64,000 bases of DNA from Streptomyces sp. NA04227 (lineage in GTDB: Bacteria > Actinomycetota > Actinomycetes > Streptomycetales > Streptomycetaceae). The notes beneath the pieces were generated by a model that worked only from the letters and a program-made list of their open reading frames with translations, searched no databases and had not been told where the DNA came from. The stretch spans positions 7,615,001 through 7,679,000 of the forward strand of contig NZ_CP054918.1 of the NCBI RefSeq assembly GCF_013364195.1, read 5' to 3'. Positions 24,616 to 31,021 of the stretch are shown one piece after another. The first letter of the stretch is position 1, and the number at the start of each line of letters is the position of its first letter. A program made the translations under genes and the position numbers.

Positions 24616-24652
24616 TTGACTGTTGTCAAGAAGGCAGATGTAGGTCTACTCT
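24616..24652 (+). promoter_or_regulatory. promoter of the GntR gene with overlapping palindromic operator
   Basis: TTGAC-TGTT-GTCAA at 24616-24629 is an inverted repeat. A -35-like TTGTCA (24623-24628) lies inside it, with a TACTCT -10-like box 18 bases on (24647-24652). GTTGACT/GTTAGTTGTCT repeats precede it. The whole segment is strikingly AT-rich against its surroundings. The 371-bp spacer 24333-24703 between the sugar-acid operon and its GntR gene holds nothing else that I recognise. The layout predicts autoregulation and control of the divergent operon. Confidence 0.6.
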
Positions 24653-24703
24653 TCGGTGTCCTAAGGTGTGGGCATGCCAGTAGTTCGCGGGGGAGGAGAC
24701 GAC

Positions 24704-25453
24704 GTGGCCGGATCGCTGATCTCAGCGCTCGACCTCAGGCTGCCCGCCGCCACGGGCAAGCGCCCCGCCCGACTCGCGCAGCTCGTGGTCGGTTCGCTCG
24801 TCGATGCCATCGTGGCCCGGCGTATCGCGCCGCAGAGCGTGCTGCCGCCGGAGTCGGCGCTGTCCGCCGCGTTCGAGGTCAGCCGCATCACGGTCCGTGA
24901 AGCGGTCAAGCTCCTCGAGGCCAAGGGGCTCGTGTCGGTCCGGCACGGCGTCGGCGCGGTGGTCAATGCGGACACCGAGTGGAACCTTTTGGACGCGGAC
25001 GTGCTGGCCGCGGCCATGCGTCACGACGAGAACGTGACCCTTCTCGACGAACTGGTCGGAGTGCGTGTCGCGCTGGAATCGGACCTGGCCGCCCAGGCGG
25101 CGCTCAACGCCGACGCCACCGACCTCGCCGAGATCGAGGGCCTCTACCACCGCCTGGAATCCCAACTGCGCGAGCCCGAGGCCTTCATCGTCTCGGATGT
25201 CGAGTTCCACGACCGCATCATGGCCGCCTCGGGCAACCGACTCGCGCGCTCGATCGTCGGTACGGTGCATAGCCAGGCCCGCACAAGCCTCCGGTACCAA
25301 GGGCATCCGAGCGTCCAGGACGTCACCGTGACCAACCGCGAGCACGCGAAGATCCTTGAGCGGCTGCTCGACCGGGACGCTGCCGGAGCGGGTACGGCGA
25401 TGGCTGACCACATTCGCTCCGCTTGGTCGCGCCGTCGGCCGACGCCTGCCTGA
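24704..25453 (+). CDS. FadR-subfamily GntR regulator of the nine-gene operon
   Basis: A 249-aa regulator: a winged HTH (LVVGSLVDAIVARRIAPQSV; SALSAAFEVSRITVREAVKL; GLVSVRHGVGAVV), then an FCD domain with the metal-ligand segments VEFHDRIMAASGN and NREHAKILERLL. The GTG at 24704 was chosen because GGGGGAGGAG lies just upstream. An ATG at 24674 would add ten residues and would be near-leaderless from the proposed promoter. It resembles the FadR-type protein at 11315-12082 in layout (WNLLDADVLAAAM versus WNLLDAQVLAATI), so these two regulators are closer to each other than to the third GntR. The ligand is probably a sugar acid or 2-keto-3-deoxy acid from the divergent pathway. Confidence 0.9.
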   Translation: MAGSLISALDLRLPAATGKRPARLAQLVVGSLVDAIVARRIAPQSVLPPESALSAAFEVSRITVREAVKLLEAKGLVSVRHGVGAVVNADTEWNLLDADVLAAAMRHDENVTLLDELVGVRVALESDLAAQAALNADATDLAEIEGLYHRLESQLREPEAFIVSDVEFHDRIMAASGNRLARSIVGTVHSQARTSLRYQGHPSVQDVTVTNREHAKILERLLDRDAAGAGTAMADHIRSAWSRRRPTPA

Positions 25454-25533
25454 CGGCCGCCCCGCGCCTTTCCGCTCATTCCCAACAACCGTGGTGCGTC
25501 CGGGAGTTGAGGGATTTCCGGCGCCGGTTGCCC

Positions 25534-25578
25534 GGACAGGCCGGTGCGCGTGCCTAAGCCTCGCGCACCGGCCTGTCC
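25534..25578. terminator. bidirectional terminator inside the 3' end of the minus-strand GntR gene
   Basis: A perfect 17-bp stem, GGACAGGCCGGTGCGCG paired with CGCGCACCGGCCTGTCC, has an 11-base loop. It sits between two convergent GntR genes and overlaps the last codons and the TAG of the minus-strand gene (stop at 25554-25556). Confidence 0.85.
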
Positions 25579-26282
25579 CCGTGCTCGGTGGCGTCGGTCA
25601 GGTCCTCCTCGTCCGAGCCGCGCCGCAGCCACTCCTCGATGCCGGCCACATGGGCCAGCGACCAGGCCGCGGCGATGCTCGGCTGCCTCCGCGTGATGGC
25701 GGTGGCAATCGCATGGTGCTCACGCCGGGTCTGCTCGAAGGCGCTCTCCTGCGTGACGCCTCGCCAGATACGGGCCCGCCGGGTACGGCTGGCCACGCCG
25801 TCGACCAGTGAGCACAGCACCGTATTGCCGGAGGCCTGGGCGATGCGGTGGTGGAACTCCAGGTCGTTGGCGACCACGTCGTCGACCTCCGACCCCGGGC
25901 CGATGGCTTCGGCCAGCGTGAGCAGATCCCGAGCGTCCTCGTCCGTCATCAGCAGGGCGGCCTTCTCCGCGGCCAGCGGCTCCAGCGCGCGCCGTACCTC
26001 GAACAGGTCCAGGACGCTCGAGTCCTGGTGCAGGTCGATGACGAAACCCATGGACTCCAGGAGCACATCGGGCGTGAGGCTGGTGACATAGGTGCCGTCG
26101 CCCCGCCGTACGTCGAGAATGCGCATCATCGACAGCGCCCGCACGGCCTCGCGGAGCGAACCCCGCGAGATGCCGAGCTGGACCGAGAGATCGGCCTCCC
26201 GAGGCAGGCGGTCGCCGGGCTTCAGACGCCCGTCCATGATCATCGACTTGATTTTCTGGATCGCGTCATCCGTCAACGCCAT
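25554..26282 (-). CDS. FadR-subfamily GntR regulator of the lactate/sugar-acid module (LutR-like)
   Basis: A 242-aa regulator. The HTH reads IKSMIMDGRLKPGDRLPREA, ADLSVQLGISRGSLREAVRA and ILDVRRGDGTYVTSL. The FCD domain has LFEVRRALEPLAAEKAALL, NDLEFHHRIAQASGN and RREHHAIATAI, with Asp/His metal ligands. The ATG at 26282 has AGGTGAG upstream. It is the last gene of the FAH-SDR-GntR unit and lies 37 bp after the SDR stop. Matching operators on both sides of the 27945-28218 divergent spacer make it the obvious regulator of both this unit and lutABC. FCD regulators of lut operons respond to L-lactate; a sugar-acid ligand is an alternative. Confidence 0.9.
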   Translation of the reverse strand: MALTDDAIQKIKSMIMDGRLKPGDRLPREADLSVQLGISRGSLREAVRALSMMRILDVRRGDGTYVTSLTPDVLLESMGFVIDLHQDSSVLDLFEVRRALEPLAAEKAALLMTDEDARDLLTLAEAIGPGSEVDDVVANDLEFHHRIAQASGNTVLCSLVDGVASRTRRARIWRGVTQESAFEQTRREHHAIATAITRRQPSIAAAWSLAHVAGIEEWLRRGSDEEDLTDATEHGDRPVREA

Positions 26283-26319
26283 GGGAACACTCACCTGCCT
26301 CGTCGGGTCGCATCGTAGA

Positions 26320-27087
26320 TCACCCGCGCAAGCGCAACCGGAGACCGGCGGAGCCGCCGTCGACCGCGAGCACCACACCGACCGTCGACCCGGAGCCGGG
26401 CCCGGCCAGGTAGGCCACGGCACGCGCGACCTCCTCAGGGCTGACCAGACGCCCGTGGGGCTGCCGTGCTTCGAGCGCGGCCCGCTCGGCGGCCGGATCG
26501 GCGGACCGGTTCAGCAGCCGCTGCACCCAAGGGGTGTCGGCGGTGCCGGGGTTGACGCAGTTGACCCGCACTCCGTCGGCGAGGTGGTCCGCCGCCATGG
26601 CGAGGGTGAGCGACTGGACGGCACCCTTCGCCGCGGCGTAGAGGGCCCGGTCCGGCAGGCCCGTCGTCCCCACGATCGAGCCGATGTTGACGATCGCGGC
26701 CGACGGCGACCGGCGCAGATGCGGCAGGGCGGCCCGGCTGACGCGGACGGCGCCGAGCAGATTCACGTCCAGCAGACGCAGCCACTCCGCGTCGGAGTTG
26801 TCCTCGACCGTGCCGACCGCGCCGATGGCGGCATTGTTGACCACCACGTCGATACGGCCCCAGGTCCGCACCACCTGCTCCACCGCCCGGCACACGCTCT
26901 CGTCGTCCCCGACGTCGGCCTTGATGCCGAGCACGCCCTCCGGCGCGCCCGAGGGTTCCAGGTCGAGGGCGGCCACGCGCGCGCCACGGTCCGTCAGTTC
27001 CGTGGCCACCGCCGCGCCTATGCCGGAGGCTCCTCCGGTCACCAGGGCGACAAGGCCCTCGTACTCGCCGATGCCGGTGAAGCTCAT
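26320..27087 (-). CDS. short-chain dehydrogenase, 2-keto-3-deoxy-L-fuconate/L-rhamnonate dehydrogenase-like
   Basis: A 255-aa SDR: VTGGASGIGAAV, ALDLEPSG with Asp for NAD+, VVNNAAIGAVG, Ser in NIGSIVGTTG, YAAAKGAVQSL, and the ADTPWVQRLLNRS plus ARQPHGRLVSPEEVA signature shared with its paralogue at 22369-23169. In oxidative deoxyhexose pathways this enzyme makes the 2,4-diketo-3-deoxy acid that the neighbouring FAH hydrolase cleaves. Its ATG overlaps the FAH stop (ATGA), strongly supporting sequential action. The C-terminus (LAVDGGSAGLRLRLRG) is slightly longer and more basic than usual. Confidence 0.87.
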   Translation of the reverse strand: MSFTGIGEYEGLVALVTGGASGIGAAVATELTDRGARVAALDLEPSGAPEGVLGIKADVGDDESVCRAVEQVVRTWGRIDVVVNNAAIGAVGTVEDNSDAEWLRLLDVNLLGAVRVSRAALPHLRRSPSAAIVNIGSIVGTTGLPDRALYAAAKGAVQSLTLAMAADHLADGVRVNCVNPGTADTPWVQRLLNRSADPAAERAALEARQPHGRLVSPEEVARAVAYLAGPGSGSTVGVVLAVDGGSAGLRLRLRG

Positions 27088-27944
27088 CGGTCCCCCTCGT
27101 GTGCGACGTACTCCTGCCGCTGACGGCCGAGGCCGTCGATCTCCACCTCGACCACGTCGCCGGGGGAGAGGTACGGGAACCGTCCGGAGAGCGCGACGCC
27201 CTCCGGGGTGCCGGTCAGCACCAGATCCCCGGGGTCGAGGACCATGTACTGGCTCAGGTGGTGAACGACATGGGCGACGTCGAAGATCTGCCCGGCCGTG
27301 CTGGAGTCCTGGCGCGGCTCGCCGTTCACGAAGCTGCGCAGGCCCAGATTCCGGTGATCCACCTCGTCGGGCGTGACCAGCCATGGGCCGAGCGGGCTGA
27401 ACCCGGGACAGTTCTTGCCCTTGCTCCACTGCCCGCCGGAGTGCTCCAGCTGGAAGTCCCGCTCGGACAGGTCGTTGGCGACGAGGAACCCGGCCACATG
27501 GTCCAGGCTCTGCTCGGGGGAGTCGAGGTAGGACGCCTGCTTGCCGATCACGACGCCGAGTTCGACCTCCCAGTCGGTCTTCGTGCCGCCCCGTGGGATG
27601 GTCACCGTGTCGTGGGGACCGACGACCGTGTTGGGCGCCTTGAAAAAGATCACCGGCGAGGCGGGCGGCTCGGAGCCGGACTCGGCGGCATGCGCGGCGT
27701 AGTTCATGCCGACGCAGACGATGGCTCCCGGACGCGCGAGAGGGGCCCCGATGCGCAGTGCCTCGGCGTCCTCGACGAGGGGCAGTTCACCGGCGGCGAG
27801 TGCGGCGGCGGCACGGGCGGGTCCACCGGTCCGCCAGAAGTCCGGGCCGATGTCGTCGGTGATGCCGCGGAGGCTGCGGACCTCGCCGTCCAGGACCAGC
27901 ACCGGCTGCTCCTGTCCTTTGGGGCCCAAGCGGGCGAACTTCAT
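27084..27944 (-). CDS. FAH-family 2,4-diketo-3-deoxy-L-fuconate (or L-rhamnonate) hydrolase
   Basis: A 286-aa FAH-fold hydrolase of standard length. It has MKFARLGPKGQEQPVLVLDG at the N-terminus, then IVCVGMNYAAHAAESG, PVIFFKAPNTVVGPHD, WEVELGVVIGKQASYL (the E-x-E metal ligands), VANDLSERDFQLEHSGGQWS, KNCPGFSPLGPWLVT and LTGTPEGVALSGR. The SERDFQLEHSGGQWSKGKNC region is typical of the enzymes that cleave 2,4-diketo-3-deoxy-deoxyhexonates to pyruvate and L-lactate. The adjacent SDR and the divergent L-lactate oxidation operon fit this exactly. AGGAG precedes the ATG. It is first in its unit, under a predicted operator at 27959. Confidence 0.88.
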   Translation of the reverse strand: MKFARLGPKGQEQPVLVLDGEVRSLRGITDDIGPDFWRTGGPARAAAALAAGELPLVEDAEALRIGAPLARPGAIVCVGMNYAAHAAESGSEPPASPVIFFKAPNTVVGPHDTVTIPRGGTKTDWEVELGVVIGKQASYLDSPEQSLDHVAGFLVANDLSERDFQLEHSGGQWSKGKNCPGFSPLGPWLVTPDEVDHRNLGLRSFVNGEPRQDSSTAGQIFDVAHVVHHLSQYMVLDPGDLVLTGTPEGVALSGRFPYLSPGDVVEVEIDGLGRQRQEYVAHEGDR

Positions 27945-27958
27945 AGGTGAACTCCTAG

Positions 27959-27969
27959 AGATCTAATGT
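27959..27969 (-). promoter_or_regulatory. operator copy 1, in front of the FAH gene
   Basis: On the minus strand this reads ACATTAGATCT, preceded by GAA and followed by CTAG, 15 bases upstream of the FAH start codon. It matches operator copy 2 at 28033-28043 (ACATCTAATGT, equal to ACATTAGATGT on the other strand) in 10 of 11 positions. Each copy faces its own gene with the same GAAACAT and CTAG edges. Confidence 0.6.
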
Positions 27970-28020
27970 TTCGCCGAGGTCAGCCTGAATATTCGGGCCT
28001 AATCGGCGCTCTCCTCGAAC

Positions 28021-28050
28021 TTGACACATGAAACATCTAATGTCTAGCGT
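28021..28050 (+). promoter_or_regulatory. lutABC promoter with operator copy 2 between -35 and -10
   Basis: A consensus TTGACA -35 (28021-28026) is followed after 18 bases by TAGCGT (28045-28050). The palindrome ACAT-CTA-ATGT (28033-28043) sits exactly between them, a classic repressor position. The segment is much more AT-rich than its surroundings. The leader from about 28057 to the lutA ATG at 28219 is roughly 160 bases and contains no gene that I can support. Confidence 0.65.
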
Positions 28051-28218
28051 CTGTCCATGTCCGGCGGGAGGAGCCCGCCAGGTCGGAGGCAAGGCCCCGA
28101 CCGCCTTGGACCCGCCTCTGCCGAGGACTCACTGGAGCGACTCGGCCCGGCCCGTCCCGACCCACCGATTCCCGCCCGCGCTCCGGGACGAGCCGGCGGA
28201 GAGAGGACTGGTCCCGCG

Positions 28219-28968
28219 ATGCGTGTAGCACTGTCGGTGACGTGTATGAACGACGCGCTGTTTCCGGAGACGGGACGCAACACGGCGAAGCTGCTCCGCC
28301 GCCTCGGCGTCGACGTCGAGTTCCCGGCCGGACAGGCCTGCTGCGCCCAGCCGATGGTCAACACCGGCTACCTCGCCGAAGCGGTCCCGGTGCTGAGGAA
28401 CTTCGTGCGGACCTTCGAGGAGTACGACGCCGTCGTGACGCCGTCGGGATCCTGTGCCGGGTCGGTGCGGCACCAGCACGCGATCGTCGCCCGGCGCTCG
28501 GGCGACGCGGCGCTCGCCCACCGGTCGGCGGAACTCGCGCCGAGGGTCTACGAACTCTCCGAGTTCCTGGTGGACGTACTGGGCGTCACCGACGTGGGCG
28601 CCACGTTCCCGGGCACGGTGACGTACCACCCGACCTGCCATGCGCTGCGAATGCTCGGGACGGCCGACCGCCCCGTACAACTGCTGCGGGAAGTAAGGGG
28701 ACTTCGCCTGGTGGAGCTTTTGGAGGCCACCGAATGCTGTGGTTTCGGGGGCACGTTCGCGATGAAGAACGCCGCGACCTCCGTCGCGATCGGCGAGGAC
28801 AAGGTACGCAACGTCCTGGCGACGGGCGCTCAGGTGCTGGTGGCCGGCGACCGTTCCTGCCTGACCCATATCGGAGGGCTGCTGTCCCGGGCGCGGGCCG
28901 GGGTGCGCGTGATGCACCTGGCCGACGTGCTGGCCCGCACCGAGGCCGACCTGGAGGCCGCGTCATGA
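28219..28968 (+). CDS. lutA: L-lactate oxidation complex subunit LutA (CCG-domain Fe-S oxidoreductase)
   Basis: A 249-aa protein with two CCG domains. MRVALSVTCMNDALFPETGR opens, then PAGQACCAQPMVNTGY (first Cys-Cys) and VTYHPTCHALRMLG. The second CCG is LEATECCGFGGTFAMKNA, and RSCLTHIGG lies near the end. These Cys sets ligate Fe-S clusters as in heterodisulfide-reductase-like subunits. LutABC oxidises L-lactate to pyruvate without a flavin L-lactate dehydrogenase. The ATG at 28219 fits the family start, although only weak Shine-Dalgarno character is seen. Its stop overlaps lutB (ATGA). Next to a sugar-acid hydrolase predicted to release L-lactate, it closes the pathway. Confidence 0.93.
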   Translation: MRVALSVTCMNDALFPETGRNTAKLLRRLGVDVEFPAGQACCAQPMVNTGYLAEAVPVLRNFVRTFEEYDAVVTPSGSCAGSVRHQHAIVARRSGDAALAHRSAELAPRVYELSEFLVDVLGVTDVGATFPGTVTYHPTCHALRMLGTADRPVQLLREVRGLRLVELLEATECCGFGGTFAMKNAATSVAIGEDKVRNVLATGAQVLVAGDRSCLTHIGGLLSRARAGVRVMHLADVLARTEADLEAAS

Positions 28969-30389
28969 CCGGCACGTTCCTGGGGATGCCGCCCTTCCCG
29001 GAGGCCGCGCGGCGCGCCCTCGAAGACGGCACGCTGCGCGCGAACCTCGACCACGCCACGTCGACCATCCGCGCCAAGCGGGACGCCGTGGTGGCGGAGG
29101 TCGAGGACTGGGAGGAACTGCGGCTGGCCGGCGCCGCGATCAAGGACGACGTCCTGCTGCGGCTCGACGAGCATCTGCTCACGCTGGAGACCTCCCTCCG
29201 AGCGGCGGGAGCGGTCGTGCACTGGGCGCGCGACGCCGACGAGGCCTGCCGCGTCGTCGCCGAGGTGGCGAAAGCCCACGGCGCCCACGAGGTGGTCAAG
29301 GTCAAGTCGATGGCGACCCAGGAGATCGGTCTCAACGAGGCACTCGCGGCCGAGGGGATCGACGCCTGGGAGACCGATCTGGCCGAACTGATCGTGCAGC
29401 TGGGCGACGATCTGCCGTCGCACATCCTGGTGCCCGCGATCCACCGGAACCGCTCCGAGGTCCGTGACCTGTTCCGTTCGGCCATGGGGGAGAGCGGCGT
29501 ACCGGCTCCCGACGACCTCACCGACGATCCGGCACGACTGGCCGAGGCGGCCCGGCTGCATCTGCGCGAGAAGTTCCTGCGGGCCAAGGTGGCCGTCTCC
29601 GGTGCGAACTTCGCCGTCGCCGACACGGGCACGCTGGTCGTGGTCGAGTCCGAGGGCAACGGCCGGATGTGCCTCACCCTGCCCGAAGTGCTGGTCTCCG
29701 TCGTCGGCGTGGAGAAAGTCGTGCCGTCGTGGCAGGACCTGGAGGTCTTCTTCCAGTTGCTGCCGCGTTCGTCGACAGGGGAGCGGATGAACCCCTATAC
29801 GTCGACATGGACCGGGATCCACACCGGTGACGGCCCGCAAGAGGTGCATGTGGTGCTCCTCGACAACGGCCGCACTAGGGCACTGGCCGACGAGGTCGGC
29901 AGGCAGGCGCTGCGTTGTATCCGCTGCTCGGCCTGCCTGAACGTCTGCCCGGTCTACGAACGCACCGGCGGGCACGCCTACGGCTCGGTCTACCCGGGCC
30001 CGATCGGCGCGATCCTCAATCCACTCCTGGTCGGCCCCGGCGCCGACCGGCAGGTCGACTCGCTGCCGTATGCGTCCACACTGTGCGGCGCCTGCTACGA
30101 GGCGTGCCCGGTGCGCATCGACATCCCGTCCGTTCTGGTCGACCTGCGGGCCCAGGTCGTCGACGCGCACCGGGGCGGCCTGCCCGGACCGGAGGCCGTG
30201 GCCATGAAGGCGGCGAGCCGCGTGCTCGCCTCGGGGCGGCTGCTGGCCCTGGCGGAGCGTCTGACGACGCCCGTGCTGCGGATCGCCCGGTACGTCGGTG
30301 CCTCCGCGTGGACCCGGGGCCGTGAACTGCCGGCGGCTCCGGCCGAGACGTTCCGTACCTGGTGGCGACGGAAGGAAGGCACGTCATGA
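28965..30389 (+). CDS. lutB: L-lactate oxidation complex subunit LutB (LUD plus ferredoxin-type Fe-S protein)
   Basis: A 474-aa protein. The N-terminal LUD domain (about 60-300) carries HEVVKVKSMATQEIGLNEAL and NGRMCLTLPEVLVSVVGVEK. The C-terminal part has two [4Fe-4S] motifs, CIRCSACLNVCPVY and CGACYEACPVRIDIP, then a helical tail. The region YGSVYPGPIGAILNPLLVG between the clusters is diagnostic of LutB. It starts within the lutA stop and ends overlapping lutC. Length matches characterised LutB proteins (about 470 aa). It would pass electrons from lactate oxidation to the quinone pool or another acceptor. Confidence 0.95.
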   Translation: MTGTFLGMPPFPEAARRALEDGTLRANLDHATSTIRAKRDAVVAEVEDWEELRLAGAAIKDDVLLRLDEHLLTLETSLRAAGAVVHWARDADEACRVVAEVAKAHGAHEVVKVKSMATQEIGLNEALAAEGIDAWETDLAELIVQLGDDLPSHILVPAIHRNRSEVRDLFRSAMGESGVPAPDDLTDDPARLAEAARLHLREKFLRAKVAVSGANFAVADTGTLVVVESEGNGRMCLTLPEVLVSVVGVEKVVPSWQDLEVFFQLLPRSSTGERMNPYTSTWTGIHTGDGPQEVHVVLLDNGRTRALADEVGRQALRCIRCSACLNVCPVYERTGGHAYGSVYPGPIGAILNPLLVGPGADRQVDSLPYASTLCGACYEACPVRIDIPSVLVDLRAQVVDAHRGGLPGPEAVAMKAASRVLASGRLLALAERLTTPVLRIARYVGASAWTRGRELPAAPAETFRTWWRRKEGTS

Positions 30390-30997
30390 GAGCACGCGAG
30401 ATGAGTGCGCGCGAGGAGATTCTCGCCGGCGTACGCAGTGCCCTCTCGGGGGTGCCCGCACCGCCTCCCGTACCGCGCGGATACCGCCGCGTTCCGACGG
30501 GCACCGACCTTGTGGATCTCTTCGTCGAACGGGTGGAGGAGTACCGGGCCCGTACCGTCCGCTGCACCTCGGACGGCGTCGAGCGGGAACTCGTCCGCGT
30601 TCTGCCTCCCGGCGCCCGGGTCGTCGTCCCGGACGGATTCCCGTGGCAGGTGCCGGGGGCCGTCCCGGGCCGGGCACTCGACCCGCGGGCGCTCGACTCG
30701 CTCGACGCGGTGGTGACGACGGCGACGGTCGCCGTGGCCGAGACGGGGACGCTGGTTCTGACGCACGGCCCGGGACAGGGGCGCCGCGCGTTGTCCCTGA
30801 TCCCCGATCTGCACGTGTGCGTCGTGCGCGGGCAGCAACTCGTCGCCGATGTACCGGCCGCCTTCGCCCTGCTTGACCCGGCCGACCCGACGACCTGGAT
30901 CAGTGGTCCCTCCGCGACCAGCGACATCGAGCTGGAGCGGGTGGAGGGTGTGCACGGCCCGCGCGGACTGCACGTCCTGGTCGTGACGGACGCCTGA
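30386..30997 (+). CDS. lutC: L-lactate oxidation complex subunit LutC (LUD domain)
   Basis: A 203-aa LUD-domain protein: SAREEILAGVRSALSG at the start, VVVPDGFPWQVPGA, AVVTTATVAVAETGTLVLTH, RRALSLIPDLHVCVVRGQQL and ISGPSATSDIELERVEGVHG-PRGLHVLV near the end. The GPSATSDIE and GVHGPR motifs are hallmarks of LutC. The ATG at 30386 overlaps the lutB stop (ATGA) with GGAAGGA upstream; an earlier start would intrude into lutB. It completes a lutABC operon. It converges on an MFS gene only 24 bp away, and no terminator is evident in that gap. Confidence 0.95.
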   Translation: MRAREMSAREEILAGVRSALSGVPAPPPVPRGYRRVPTGTDLVDLFVERVEEYRARTVRCTSDGVERELVRVLPPGARVVVPDGFPWQVPGAVPGRALDPRALDSLDAVVTTATVAVAETGTLVLTHGPGQGRRALSLIPDLHVCVVRGQQLVADVPAAFALLDPADPTTWISGPSATSDIELERVEGVHGPRGLHVLVVTDA

Positions 30998-31021
30998 CAG
31001 CAGTTGTCGACGGGCACCGAA

